Assembly (NCBI GenBank): GCA_947475525.1 | Contig: CANJMI010000017.1 | Location: forward strand, 56,893-120,892 | Reading direction: 5' to 3' | DNA length: 64,000 nt | Origin: Polyangiaceae bacterium | Lineage (GTDB): Bacteria > Myxococcota_A > Polyangia > Polyangiales > Polyangiaceae | In this document: positions 9,563 through 18,474 of the stretch, one piece after another | How positions within the stretch are numbered: position 1 is the first letter of the stretch | How the letters are laid out: each line of letters begins with the position of its first letter | Position numbers and translations under genes: made by a program | Notes under the pieces: model-generated | Database searches by the model: none | What the model was told of the DNA's origin: nothing | The model's input: the letters and a program-made list of their open reading frames with translations, nothing else

Positions 9563-10195
9563 TCACTGGCAATCGCTTGAGTCTTCGCATCGGAAAACGA
9601 GCACGTGGTTGTTTGCGGGCAGCGCGATGAGCCGCTCGCGTCGCATGCCGAGCGTCGCCGCGAGCTCGTCGATGTCGTCGATGTCGCGGACTCCCCACAG
9701 CGGCTCCTCCGCCCGCAGCCGCGCATCGAAATAGGCGTTGCTCGCGGCGGCGAACGCGCCGTGGAATCGGTACGGCCCGTAGAGCACGAGCGGCGCGCCG
9801 CCAGGCAAGTGGTCGCGAGCCCGAGCGAAGAGCGCTTCGGTGGCGCTCCACGGCGCGATGTGAATCATGTTGATGCACACGACGGCGGCGATGTTTTCCG
9901 CGGCAGCGCCCCATGCGGCGGCGTGCACGTCGAGGCGAACGGGCGCGAGGAGGTTCGCGGTCCCGGCCTCGGCGCGGTGGGCTGCGATGCTCGCGAGCGC
10001 GACGTCGTCAGGGTCCGTCGGTTGCCACGTGCAAGCGGGCAGGGCGCGGCTGAAGAAGACCGCGTGTTCACCCGTTCCGCTCGCGATTTCGAGTATTTTA
10101 CCGCTCGGAAGCACTTCTCGTAGCACGACGAGAAGTGGCTCGCGGTTGCGTTGCGTGGCTTCAGCGTGGCACTTCACTGGAGGCGTGTGATTCAA
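9563..10195 (-). CDS. DUF938 family SAM-dependent methyltransferase-like protein
   Basis: A 210-aa protein with the DUF938 (METTL26-like) layout: the ERNREP-type N-terminus (here QRNREPLLVVL), motif I EIASGTGEHAVFF, the VCINMIHIAPW segment and YGPYRFHG. These are class I methyltransferase-fold features; the substrate of this family is not established. The annotated start is TTG 10195, chosen because it overlaps the stop of the upstream kinase gene by four bases (TTGA); GTG at 10177 is an alternative. The overlap suggests co-translation with the kinase, but a functional link is not evident. Confidence 0.82.
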   Translation of the reverse strand: MNHTPPVKCHAEATQRNREPLLVVLREVLPSGKILEIASGTGEHAVFFSRALPACTWQPTDPDDVALASIAAHRAEAGTANLLAPVRLDVHAAAWGAAAENIAAVVCINMIHIAPWSATEALFARARDHLPGGAPLVLYGPYRFHGAFAAASNAYFDARLRAEEPLWGVRDIDDIDELAATLGMRRERLIALPANNHVLVFRCEDSSDCQ

Positions 10196-12549
10196 TTGAC
10201 GGACTCGAGCTTCACGCGGTAGCGCGTCTCGTCGGGCAGCGGTCCTGTGGCGTCGGTGTCAGACCACGGGTCGCGCGTGAGGCGAAGCTGAATGCAGCAC
10301 TTCTCGGTGGTGCAGTCGGTGCTGCGCCACGGGCCGTTGACATCGGCGGCGATGCGCGGCCGGCTCGAATGCGGCTGTGTTTTCGAGCCGTGTACCCGAG
10401 CCAGCGGGAGCGGCGAGCCATCGACGAACGGAGTCACTTCGAGCACGCTGCCAAAGCGTCGCGAGCCATCCTCGAGCGTCCAGCGAACGCCGGGCTTTGT
10501 GCTGCAAAACACGTCGACGTCCTCGGTGAAACCGAGCGCGCCGGTCAATTCGTCTCCGGAATGCAGCATTTGTGGGCCTTCCAGACCGTCGTTGGGCTCG
10601 ATGTCGGCGCCGGTTTCCGTGCGCATTGTCAGGCTGAGTCGGTAGCGATCCGAGATGTTCTCATGGATCGGCGGGGCGAGCTTGCTGCCCGGCGGCGGAG
10701 AGCGATCTTGGTGCACGACGACGAGGTAGTCGCCGGCATCGACGCGGATTTGCGGAATGGCGAGAGCCTGGCCGCCGACAGGTCCGCTGCAATATTGGGC
10801 GGTCGATTGCTGATAGCCGACGCGATAGAGCGACGCGCAAAGGCCGAAGTTCGGCAGCGGTTCCAGCTGGAGCGCGATGTTCTGTGCGCCGTTGCCTGGG
10901 ATCGTGACGCGGTAGACGTCGTGGTCGCCGGTGCGTTCCTCCATCCGCTTCCCGATGGTGCCGCGGATGCTCTCGCCGATCGGTAGCTCATTGGCGGTTC
11001 CCGCGTTGTCGTTGGGCTCGAGCTCGACGCCGCGAAAGTTTGGTTGCGGGCGGAACGCGAACCATCCCGAGCCGCCGAGCGCCCCGAGCACGAGCACGCC
11101 CGCGAGCGCCCATACGCCATAGCGGTTGCGCCGCAACTGGGCCTCGTACGCCTCGAGTTCTTTGCGGGTTGCGATAGGCTCGTCGGTCGCGCGTCGCAGC
11201 GGGCGGCGCTCGGCTTCGACGTCGTTGCTACGCACCGCGAACAGCGTGTCGGTCGATAACACGCCGAGGGATTGCAGCTCCGACACGAGCAGGTCACGCA
11301 GCTCATCGATGCTCTGGAAGCGGTCCTCCCGTTTCTTTGCCATGCAGCGAAGCACCGCGTCGCTGATGCCTTTCGGGATGTCGAGGTCGGGGTGCCTGGC
11401 TTCGATGTCCGGCGGCGGCTGGGTCAAGTGCTTCGTGAACATCGCCATCGGTGTCGTGGCCGAGTAGGGAAAGCAGCCGGTCAGCGTTCGGTACATCACC
11501 GCGCCGAGGGAGTAGATGTCGCTGCGACCGTCGATGTCTTCGCCGAGGATTTGCTCGGGCGACATGTAGTACGGCGTACCGATGACGGTGCCTTGGAGCG
11601 TGACCTCGTTCAGCTCCGGGCTCTCGCGAAGTTTGGCGAGCCCGAAATCGAGGACCTTCGCCGTCTCGATGCCCGACTCGTCGATCGAGAGCATGATGTT
11701 CTCGGGCTTGATGTCGCGATGCACGATGCCCTTGCTGTGGGCTTCGATAAGCGAGGTGCAAACTTGCACCATCCATCTGCCGAGGCGCGCGAACGGGATT
11801 GGACCGTGCCGGCGCAGTGTTCGGCTGAGGTCGATCCCTTCGACGAGCTCCATGACGAGGAACGTCAGGTGCTGCCAATGCCCGTAATCGAAGACCTGCA
11901 CCGTGTACGGACACGACAGTTTCGAGACCGTCATCGCCTCTTGTTTGAAGCGCCGGACGACCTCCTTGTTGGTTGAGAGTTCACCGGCGAGAAGCTTCAT
12001 TGCCAGTGATTTACCGATGCTTACGTGCTCTACGCGGTAGACGATGCCCATGCCGCCGCGACCGATGAATTCGACGATGCGGTAACGCTCCGCAAGCACG
12101 AGGCCGATAAGCGGGTCGGCGACGTTCTCCTCCCGGGAGTCGCGCGCCCCAGTTTCGCTGTCCGCGAACGAACCTACGACGGACAGCGAGCCGGGGGCAG
12201 TGTCGCTGATGGACTCTCCGCGGCGTCGGCCTTCGGGTGGCGGCCGCTCGCGCGAACGTGTGCGCCCTTCCGATCGTCCCGTGCCTTCAACGGACGACTC
12301 GTCGAAAAAAACCTCGGGCGAGAGGGCCGTTGTGTCGAGGTCGACGGTTCCAGGGGGCGAGGAATGGGACGATGGGGCCGGATAGTCGCTCGACGACGCG
12401 GGAAGCGAGCTTGTGCCGCTCTGGCGCGCGGGGCGGGTCGCGGGTGTAGGCACCAGCGATGCGACCGAACTGGCGAGGAAGCCGGCGCGGCGCGTCACCG
12501 GGCGGCCGGTTGGGCCATGTTTGGGGTTGAAGTCGGAGCTGTCGCTCAT
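10192..12549 (-). CDS. Ser/Thr protein kinase with PPC-like extracytoplasmic sensor repeats
   Basis: A 785-aa transmembrane eukaryotic-type kinase. A disordered Ser/Pro-rich N-terminus (1-150) precedes the kinase domain (about 156-425), which has the glycine loop GRGGMGIVY, an AMKLL lysine (185), HRDIKPEN (277-284), DFG (301-303) and an activation segment ending GTPYYMSPEQ. One membrane helix (about 478-499) leads to an external part containing two EPND-type segments resembling bacterial pre-peptidase C-terminal (PPC) domains. The catalytic residues are intact, so it should be active. ATG 12549 (MSDSSDF) was chosen over longer in-frame options because those would run into the divergent 638-aa gene. 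A shared 103-base promoter region lies between the two. Confidence 0.9.
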   Translation of the reverse strand: MSDSSDFNPKHGPTGRPVTRRAGFLASSVASLVPTPATRPARQSGTSSLPASSSDYPAPSSHSSPPGTVDLDTTALSPEVFFDESSVEGTGRSEGRTRSRERPPPEGRRRGESISDTAPGSLSVVGSFADSETGARDSREENVADPLIGLVLAERYRIVEFIGRGGMGIVYRVEHVSIGKSLAMKLLAGELSTNKEVVRRFKQEAMTVSKLSCPYTVQVFDYGHWQHLTFLVMELVEGIDLSRTLRRHGPIPFARLGRWMVQVCTSLIEAHSKGIVHRDIKPENIMLSIDESGIETAKVLDFGLAKLRESPELNEVTLQGTVIGTPYYMSPEQILGEDIDGRSDIYSLGAVMYRTLTGCFPYSATTPMAMFTKHLTQPPPDIEARHPDLDIPKGISDAVLRCMAKKREDRFQSIDELRDLLVSELQSLGVLSTDTLFAVRSNDVEAERRPLRRATDEPIATRKELEAYEAQLRRNRYGVWALAGVLVLGALGGSGWFAFRPQPNFRGVELEPNDNAGTANELPIGESIRGTIGKRMEERTGDHDVYRVTIPGNGAQNIALQLEPLPNFGLCASLYRVGYQQSTAQYCSGPVGGQALAIPQIRVDAGDYLVVVHQDRSPPPGSKLAPPIHENISDRYRLSLTMRTETGADIEPNDGLEGPQMLHSGDELTGALGFTEDVDVFCSTKPGVRWTLEDGSRRFGSVLEVTPFVDGSPLPLARVHGSKTQPHSSRPRIAADVNGPWRSTDCTTEKCCIQLRLTRDPWSDTDATGPLPDETRYRVKLESVN

Positions 12550-12652
12550 GGCACGGGCTTTGTCCGAAACGGTGCGACCCTTGTCGGTCACGTTACACGT
12601 TCTTGGCCGTTTCGGGACGGGTGGGGTATCCGCCTCGGTTGCAGGAGTCATC

Positions 12653-14569
12653 GTGCAGATTGAATCGGTATCGCTACTCGAAGTGATTGCGGCGGCGCGT
12701 GCGCGGTTGGCGTCGCTCGCTCCGGAGTCGTCCGGCCATGTCATCCTCGGTTTGGGTCGAGCGATGGCTGGCGTGCCCATTCGCCTCGACCTCGAGGGGA
12801 TCTTGCTGACGACCGAGGGGGCAGTGTCTATCGGTGGCCCGAAAGAGGCCGTTTCGAATGCGCAGGCTGTCGCCGCGCTAAGAAAATTGATGGTCGAGCT
12901 GCTCGATCTTTCCAACGGTTCGTCCCCCGCGCTGCGCAGCATCGCCGAACGAGCCCAGGCCGAAACCAGCATCGACGCGTTTTTCGGCGCTATCGCCAAC
13001 GCCTTGATTCCGCTCAATCGCGCCGCGGCCAAGCGCGCACTCGGCCGTCTTGCTCGCGAGACCCTCAAAGCCTACCAAACGGGAACCCTCGAGCGTCCGT
13101 CGCTCGTGCTCGATGCCAGCCGCGGCAGTGCCATCTCGCGTTCGAGTGTGCCGTCCAAAGTGCGCAAGGCTTCTCGAGCAAGTACGCCGGCGCGGGCCAG
13201 GCTGTCCGAGTCGCCGACGCCAATTCCAGGCTCGCACGCGATGTCGCTGACGCCGACGTTCATCGACACCGACGTAAGCGAACAGCACGGCAAGATGTCT
13301 TTCCGTGAAGAAGTGATGCGCGCGGTCGTTGGATACGTCGGCAAGGAAGCGCGCCCGAGCGACGTCGGTGCGCTGCCCTCGGTGACCCCGGCCGAGCCCG
13401 TCGTCGTCGAAAAGGCCCCGCCCGCCTGCACCGCGCTCGATTTACTCGCCAAGCCGCGCGCAGCGACCGAGCTCCCGCACGCCGAGGCCGCAGCCCCGGT
13501 AGGCCGAGCTTCCTACGCCGGGAAACGCCTGTCGCGTCGGCCCGAAAAAATCTTGGGTCGTCTCGACGACCTCGCGGTTCCCTATGTGCCGGCTACGGTC
13601 GAATCGTTGCTCGACGGATTCGACACGGGCGCCGACAGCAGCGCCTCGCTCAAGCTCGCCGAACAGAGCCTTGGCGAGCTCGGGCAGATGCACATGTCAC
13701 CCGCGCCGGCTCCGGTCTCGTGCAGCGATTTTGCCGCCACCAGTGCTGGCGACGAGTCCGACCTGAGTGGCCGCGTGGCGCTCGCCATCGGTACGCCGGC
13801 GCCCACCCCCAGCGTGCTCATCGACGTCGAGCTGAGCCCCGCGCCCGAGCTCTCTCGCGCGTCCGCGACCCCGGCGGGTCAGGCTCTCGATCGCGGAGTG
13901 AGCTCGATGCCTCCGCTGTTCCTCGATCGCATGCCTCAAAAGCCACGCCGCATGGTCCTCGCGGCCGGCGTCGTCACGCTGCTCGGGGCATCGCTCGCCG
14001 CGGTCGCCGTGCTGCGACCCGAGCTTATTGGACGCGCCCCGCGCGCGGCCGCTCACGTCGCGGTTTGCAGCGCCGAACTCACACTGAAAAATCTGCCCGA
14101 AACCCACGAGGTGCTTCTGCGCCTCGGAACCGCACCGTTCACCACGAGCGTGCTGCCACGCGGTGTTCGCCTCGAGGTCGTCGCCACGGCGCCAGACCAC
14201 GAGCCACGTCGACTCGTGATCGAACCCGACGCCGACTGGCAGGGTGATGGTGCCGGACTTCGGCTTCACACCGAGCTTACGTCGGGTGGCCTGCGCACGT
14301 GGCCCGCGGCGCCCCCGGGGGAGGTCGGCGGCGTCGGTCCGGCTGGTCAACTCAACGTGACGTCCTCGCCTGCTGGCGCAGAGCTTTGGCTCGTACTCGC
14401 GGCCGGAGAGGGGCGGCGCGCACGGGTTGCTCTCCCTTGCCAGAGTACCGCGCACCTCCTCGTGGTCGATCCGGCGGCGGCGGCTCACGCAAAGCGCGTC
14501 GACCTCGAGCCCGAGCTCCTGAAGGCCGCGGCGGAGAGCGGCGACGGCGAAGTGCTCGTTCAGCCGTGA
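12653..14569 (+). CDS. Large single-TM protein of unknown function divergent from a Ser/Thr kinase
   Basis: A 638-aa protein with no domain I can name. The N-terminal 150 residues are a compact, mostly helical cytoplasmic domain (begins VQIESVSLLEVIAAARARL). A long Ala/Pro/Ser-rich segment follows (about 150-430), then one membrane helix (about 437-458), then an external region with PEGA-like beta features (LPETHEVLLRLGTAPF; TSSPAGAELWLVL). The start is GTG 12653, supported by an AGGAG Shine-Dalgarno six bases upstream. The layout of cytosolic domain, disordered linker, helix and PEGA-like exodomain mirrors myxobacterial kinase-associated proteins, and it is divergent from the PPC-domain kinase. 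A kinase partner or substrate role is inference only. Confidence 0.75.
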   Translation: MQIESVSLLEVIAAARARLASLAPESSGHVILGLGRAMAGVPIRLDLEGILLTTEGAVSIGGPKEAVSNAQAVAALRKLMVELLDLSNGSSPALRSIAERAQAETSIDAFFGAIANALIPLNRAAAKRALGRLARETLKAYQTGTLERPSLVLDASRGSAISRSSVPSKVRKASRASTPARARLSESPTPIPGSHAMSLTPTFIDTDVSEQHGKMSFREEVMRAVVGYVGKEARPSDVGALPSVTPAEPVVVEKAPPACTALDLLAKPRAATELPHAEAAAPVGRASYAGKRLSRRPEKILGRLDDLAVPYVPATVESLLDGFDTGADSSASLKLAEQSLGELGQMHMSPAPAPVSCSDFAATSAGDESDLSGRVALAIGTPAPTPSVLIDVELSPAPELSRASATPAGQALDRGVSSMPPLFLDRMPQKPRRMVLAAGVVTLLGASLAAVAVLRPELIGRAPRAAAHVAVCSAELTLKNLPETHEVLLRLGTAPFTTSVLPRGVRLEVVATAPDHEPRRLVIEPDADWQGDGAGLRLHTELTSGGLRTWPAAPPGEVGGVGPAGQLNVTSSPAGAELWLVLAAGEGRRARVALPCQSTAHLLVVDPAAAAHAKRVDLEPELLKAAAESGDGEVLVQP

Positions 14570-14616
14570 TGCACAACTGCCCGAAGGAGTGCGGATGCCC
14601 GAAGGAGGGCGATTGA
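14569..14616 (+). CDS. Candidate 15-residue Cys-rich micro-ORF
   Basis: ATG 14569 overlaps the TGA of the 638-aa gene (TGATG). It opens a 15-codon frame encoding MHNCPKECGCPKEGD, with three Cys and a repeated CPKE unit. It ends directly before a GC-rich hairpin (14621-14636). The TGATG junction would allow translational coupling. Nothing shows that it is expressed, and very short frames are common by chance; the repeated GCCCGAAGGAG units could instead be non-coding. Confidence 0.2.
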   Translation: MHNCPKECGCPKEGD

Positions 14617-14620
14617 CGGG

Positions 14621-14636
14621 GCCCCCGAGCGGGGGC
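14621..14636 (+). terminator. GC-rich hairpin between the 638-aa gene and the TerB-like gene
   Basis: GCCCCC-GAGC-GGGGGC forms a perfect six-base stem with a four-base loop. It is not followed by a T tract, so it may attenuate or process the transcript rather than terminate it. It lies 12 bases before the ATG of the TerB-like gene. Confidence 0.35.
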
Positions 14637-14648
14637 ACCTTCCGGCCT

Positions 14649-15044
14649 ATGCACGAGCAGGACAAGGCCATCCTTCAGACCCTCGTTTCCGTGGCGTGGG
14701 CGGATGGCGAGTTCGCCGAGCGCGAGCGTCAGCTGCTCGATGCGCTGCTCGAGTCCTTCGGAGCCGAGCCGGCCGAAGCCGATGAGCTCCGCAATTACGC
14801 GGCGACGCCACGCTCGTTCGAGGACATTCCGATCACGGAGCTCTCGCATGCCGACCGCCGCACGGCGCTGCAGCACGCCGTCGTGTTGTCGTGGGTCGAT
14901 GGCGCTCAGCACGCAAGTGAGGCGCAAATCCTCGAAAAACTCTGCGAAAAACTCAACATTCCTGCGGATGAAGCGGCTCCGCTCGTGCTCGCCGCAAACG
15001 CGCGCGCCCAGGAGTTGCTCGCACTCCTATCCGACGAGGCGTGA
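14649..15044 (+). CDS. TerB-like domain protein
   Basis: A 131-aa all-alpha protein with the TerB/tellurite-resistance-B-like pattern: repeated helical units containing WADGEFAERERQLLDALL near the N-terminus and a second WVDGAQHASEAQILEKL unit. Small TerB-like proteins of this type are widespread and mostly uncharacterised; no tellurite genes are nearby. ATG 14649 (MHEQDKAIL) was chosen as the start of the conserved core. Its stop overlaps the start of the beta-propeller gene by four bases, making it the first gene of an operon that runs to the GMC oxidoreductase. Confidence 0.7.
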   Translation: MHEQDKAILQTLVSVAWADGEFAERERQLLDALLESFGAEPAEADELRNYAATPRSFEDIPITELSHADRRTALQHAVVLSWVDGAQHASEAQILEKLCEKLNIPADEAAPLVLAANARAQELLALLSDEA

Positions 15045-16258
15045 CTCTCCGGCGATGGCTCGCTTGCCTCGCCGCACTCGGATTCGCGTCCGGTGCAGCG
15101 TGGGCCGACGCTCGAGCCGAGCTGCCTCCCGTCGTACTCGGTGAGCCCTCCGCCTTCGCCCCGCGCGAGCGCCTCGACGCCCTGCGCCAGGGTCGAACGA
15201 GGGTCGCGCTTCCGACCTCGCCATCCTTGCGCTGGCAGCTCGAACTGCACGCGAACCTCGAGCACCCGCCACTCGTCGACGGGACCGGCGCGCTTGTCGC
15301 ATTGCTCGCGAACGGTGACCTCGTCCGCGTCGCGCTCGATGGCAATGTCGTCTGGCGGCGACGCCTGCCGTGTGCCGTAAGCAACGTGCCGCCCGCGCTG
15401 CTCGCGGAGGATGTCGCGCTGGTCGTGTGCGGGGACGGCACACTGTTGCGCGTTGATCGCGATGGCCGGAGACTCGATTCGACGTTCCTCGACGGCTCCG
15501 CGGTTCGCGCGAACGCCGCCCCGCTCGTCCGCGAAGACGCCACCGTCGTTGTCGCGCTTGACGACCAGCTCGTGCACGTCTCGTCCGAAGGCATCGTGCT
15601 CGCGCGCGCGCGGCTTGGGCTCACCGAAGTCTTCGTTGGCGGGCTGATGCCGTTCGATGGTGGCGTGCTCGCGGTCGATGCGCGCGGCGACGTTTGGTTT
15701 TGGCGAGCACCCGCGGTTCCGCGCAAGCTCGGCTCCTTCGGCGGAAGTCCGCCCGCAGGAGCCGTGGTTCTCGGCACACGCGCGCTCGCCGCCGTTGTCT
15801 CCCAGGAGTCTCGCGTCGTCGTGCTCGATCCGGTCACACAGCGCACGTCGGTGCTTGCACTCGGGGACGCCGCCCTTGGATTGCGTTTCGATGGTCCTCC
15901 GAGCCTCGCCCCGAACGGCGAACTCTTGCTCACGACGAGCCTCGGCGAAGTTCTCGCGCTCACGTCGTCCGGTGAGGTGACGCGTCGCATCGCATTCGAC
16001 GTGCCCGAAAAACTCGCCGACAGCCGCTTTCGCACCGCGACCACCGTAGAGCGCCGCGCGCCGCTCGTCGTCGATGCGCGAGGCAACGCCGTCACCTTCA
16101 CCCGCTCGGGGCAGCTCGTCATTTTGACCGCCGAAGGCCCGCTCCACACCTTGAAGGGGCGTGCGTGCGCGCGACCGCTCGCGGTGTTGCCCGCTGGTGA
16201 GCGGCGGGTGATCACGGCGTGCGCAGATGGTAACGTCGCATCGTGGAGCCAGCCGTGA
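15041..16258 (+). CDS. Exported PQQ-like beta-propeller protein
   Basis: A 405-aa protein with an N-terminal signal peptide (LACLAALGFASGAAWADA). It has about seven blades with repeated LVALLANGDLVRVALDGNVVW-like strands of the PQQ/WD40-like propeller type. There is no catalytic signature; such proteins usually act as periplasmic scaffolds. It starts with GTG 15041 overlapping the TerB-like stop and ends in overlap with the next gene. The operon context with a GMC oxidoreductase and its small partner is suggestive, but a direct role in oxidation is not shown. Confidence 0.72.
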   Translation: MTLRRWLACLAALGFASGAAWADARAELPPVVLGEPSAFAPRERLDALRQGRTRVALPTSPSLRWQLELHANLEHPPLVDGTGALVALLANGDLVRVALDGNVVWRRRLPCAVSNVPPALLAEDVALVVCGDGTLLRVDRDGRRLDSTFLDGSAVRANAAPLVREDATVVVALDDQLVHVSSEGIVLARARLGLTEVFVGGLMPFDGGVLAVDARGDVWFWRAPAVPRKLGSFGGSPPAGAVVLGTRALAAVVSQESRVVVLDPVTQRTSVLALGDAALGLRFDGPPSLAPNGELLLTTSLGEVLALTSSGEVTRRIAFDVPEKLADSRFRTATTVERRAPLVVDARGNAVTFTRSGQLVILTAEGPLHTLKGRACARPLAVLPAGERRVITACADGNVASWSQP

Positions 16259-16788
16259 CGAAGCGACCGCCGACCCTCGCCGACATTCCGTCCGCGCCGG
16301 AGTGGGAGCGACCCGGCTTGTCGGCTGCGGGACGCCGCGTCGCTTTCGCGGCGATCGAAGCGATGCTGTGCGATCGGAACTCGGAGGGCAGACTCGTCCC
16401 GCCCGCTGCTGAGTGGATCGAGGGCCTCGTTCACACGTACGATCGATCGATCGGCAACTCGAGCATCCAGGTTCGACTTGCGGTGCGGCTCCTCGTCCTC
16501 GTGCTCGAGTGGTTGCCGTTCCTCGCGACAAAAAACAAGGCTCGCATGAGTCGGCTCGCCCTCGCTCCGCGCGTCGACTACCTCGAAGCGCTCGAAGGGC
16601 ATCGTTTCGCACCGCTGACGATGCTCCTCGTTGCGACCAAGGTGCCGATGTTGATAGCGGCATTCGAGTCCGGCGACGCGCTGCGAATCACCGGTTACGA
16701 TCGGCCCACGACCTTTTCGCGGCGTCGGCTTCCCGTTGCGAGTGAACGTTCGCGCAAGCCCGCTGCCGCTGAGGCCGGGCCGTCGTGA
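16255..16788 (+). CDS. Small accessory protein of a GMC oxidoreductase (putative)
   Basis: A 177-aa protein with a central hydrophobic helix (LAVRLLVLVLEWLPF) and many basic residues. It matches no catalytic family I know, but sits directly before a GMC-family oxidoreductase with a four-base overlap, where small companion proteins of GMC dehydrogenases are often found. The start GTG 16255 is preferred over GTG 16243 because it gives the operon's usual GTGA overlap and has a GGAG element six bases upstream. Confidence 0.55.
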   Translation: MTKRPPTLADIPSAPEWERPGLSAAGRRVAFAAIEAMLCDRNSEGRLVPPAAEWIEGLVHTYDRSIGNSSIQVRLAVRLLVLVLEWLPFLATKNKARMSRLALAPRVDYLEALEGHRFAPLTMLLVATKVPMLIAAFESGDALRITGYDRPTTFSRRRLPVASERSRKPAAAEAGPS

Positions 16789-18326
16789 AGGACATCGCCT
16801 CCGACGCCCCAATCGTTCACGGTCGCGACTTGCCGTGCGGCTTCCGGCACGCGTGCGACGTCGTCGTCGTGGGCTCCGGCGCGAGCGGGATGACGGTGGC
16901 GACGTTGCTCGCCGAAGCTGGCCACGACGTCCTCATTCTCGAAGAGGGTCCGTACCATCGGCAGGAAGACATCGGTCGATTCGAGCCGAGTACGGCGCTA
17001 CGGCGTCTCTTTCGCGAGGCCGGCATGGTGGCCGCCGTGGGCGTCGGCCAAACACCGATAATCTCACTCACGCTCGGTCGAGCTGTCGGCGGCTCCTCGC
17101 TCTTGACCGGCGGGGTCTGTTACCGGATCCCGAGCGCGGTCCATCACCGTTGGGTGGACGAACACGGGCTCGATGAGGTCAGCGAGCGTTCGCTCGAAGC
17201 TGCCTACGAAGCGGTCGAAGCGCGCATGGCCGTTCGCGAGGTGCCCGACTCGATGCGCTCCGAATCCAGCAACCGTTTCGTCCTCGGTGCCGAGCGCCTG
17301 GGCTACACGATGCACCCTCTCCGTCGCAACACAGGCGAAGGGTGTGAGGGCAACGGGCGCTGCAATTTTGGATGCCCGGCTGGTGCGAAACGCTCGGTCG
17401 ACGTCTCCTATTTGCCCGACTTCGTCGCTCACGGCGGGCGGGTCGTTTCGGATGCGCTCGTCGACCGCGTGGTCGTGAAGAACGGCCGTGCGGCTGGCGT
17501 CCGCGGGCGCTTGCTCGGTGGAAAGTACGGTGCTCCTTCCTATGCCTTCGAAGTCGAAGCACGCGCCGTCGTCGTCTGCAGTGGCACCATTCATACGCCG
17601 CAGTTGCTGCGTTCCATCGGGCTTCGCAGCCATGGCCTTGGGCGTTACATCACGCTGCATCCTGCCGCGCGTGTGGTGGCGCGTTTTCCCGATCGCCTCA
17701 ATGGCTGGGATGGCGCGTTGCAGAGTTGTTACTCGGATGACCTCGAGTCGGAGGGGATCCTCTTTAACAGCGTCTACACCGCGGTCAACGTGATCGCCGC
17801 CGGGTTGCCGGGGATAGGTCCGGCCCTGCTCGAGCGCGCGCGACAGATCCCGAACCTCGCGATGTTCGGGACGATGGTGCACGACGAGGCCGGAGGCTAC
17901 GTCACGAGTGGCGTCGGTCGCGAGCCGACCCTCGTCTACGAGATGGCGCCGAACGACTTGCAGCGCCTGAAGAAAGGCATGCGCGTCCTCTCCGAGATGG
18001 CCCTCGAAGCCGGCGCCGAAGAAGTGATTTTGCCGATTTTTGGCGTGCCGCCCATCACATCCCGCGCTCAAGCCCTCGCGATGGAACGCGATCCTATCGA
18101 CGCTCGCCGCATCGAGTGCCTCGCTTTTCATCCGCTTGGCAGCGCCCGCATGGCGAACGACTCGCGGCGCGGGACCGTCGACACGAGTGGCGAGTGTTTC
18201 GAAGCTCCCGGGTTGTACGTGGCGGACGGCTCGATCTTACCGACGAGCATTGGGGTCAATTCCCAGGTCCCGATCATGGCAATGGCGACGCGCATCGCGT
18301 GGCGACTCTGTGAGCGGCTCGTCTGA
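16785..18326 (+). CDS. GMC-family FAD-dependent oxidoreductase
   Basis: A 513-aa flavoprotein with an N-terminal Rossmann motif (VVVGSGASGMTVATLLAEAG, about 28-47) and the GGSSLLTGG segment that contacts FAD. The C-terminal GMC signature FHPLGSARM...VADGSILPTSIGVNSQ carries the active-site His and Asn. The Cys-rich stretch CEGNGRCNFGCPAGAK resembles long-chain alcohol oxidases and other GMC alcohol dehydrogenases. A lipid-like alcohol or sterol substrate is therefore plausible but not proven. The start is GTG 16785, overlapping the previous stop; it is the last gene of the operon. Confidence 0.88.
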   Translation: MKDIASDAPIVHGRDLPCGFRHACDVVVVGSGASGMTVATLLAEAGHDVLILEEGPYHRQEDIGRFEPSTALRRLFREAGMVAAVGVGQTPIISLTLGRAVGGSSLLTGGVCYRIPSAVHHRWVDEHGLDEVSERSLEAAYEAVEARMAVREVPDSMRSESSNRFVLGAERLGYTMHPLRRNTGEGCEGNGRCNFGCPAGAKRSVDVSYLPDFVAHGGRVVSDALVDRVVVKNGRAAGVRGRLLGGKYGAPSYAFEVEARAVVVCSGTIHTPQLLRSIGLRSHGLGRYITLHPAARVVARFPDRLNGWDGALQSCYSDDLESEGILFNSVYTAVNVIAAGLPGIGPALLERARQIPNLAMFGTMVHDEAGGYVTSGVGREPTLVYEMAPNDLQRLKKGMRVLSEMALEAGAEEVILPIFGVPPITSRAQALAMERDPIDARRIECLAFHPLGSARMANDSRRGTVDTSGECFEAPGLYVADGSILPTSIGVNSQVPIMAMATRIAWRLCERLV

Positions 18327-18413
18327 CTCGCGGCGCGCGGGTTATCGGCTGCGACGCTCGGTGTGCGCGCGGCTGGCGGAGGGATCGCTCGTGCGCTCCG
18401 GCATTCGGGGCGT

Positions 18414-18431
18414 GCCGAGGGGGGGCTCGGC
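18414..18431 (+). terminator. Possible terminator hairpin after the GMC oxidoreductase
   Basis: GCCGAG and CTCGGC form a six-base stem around a six-G loop in the 148-base spacer between the oxidoreductase and threonine aldolase genes. There is no T tract, so this is a weak call. Confidence 0.3.
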
Positions 18432-18474
18432 GCATGGTGAGAATCCCGAGCTAGCGGAGTAGACTCTCGCGACC

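Noticed and set aside
12549..12563. Second sigma-54 promoter (TGGCACGGGCTTTGT) before the 638-aa gene
   Set aside because: The -12 dinucleotide is GT, not GC, and the match overlaps the kinase start codon; too weak to annotate.
14906..16812. Two ~600-codon minus-strand frames opposite the propeller gene
   Set aside because: Low-complexity Arg/Ser/Ala products with no start signals; the plus strand encodes clear families.
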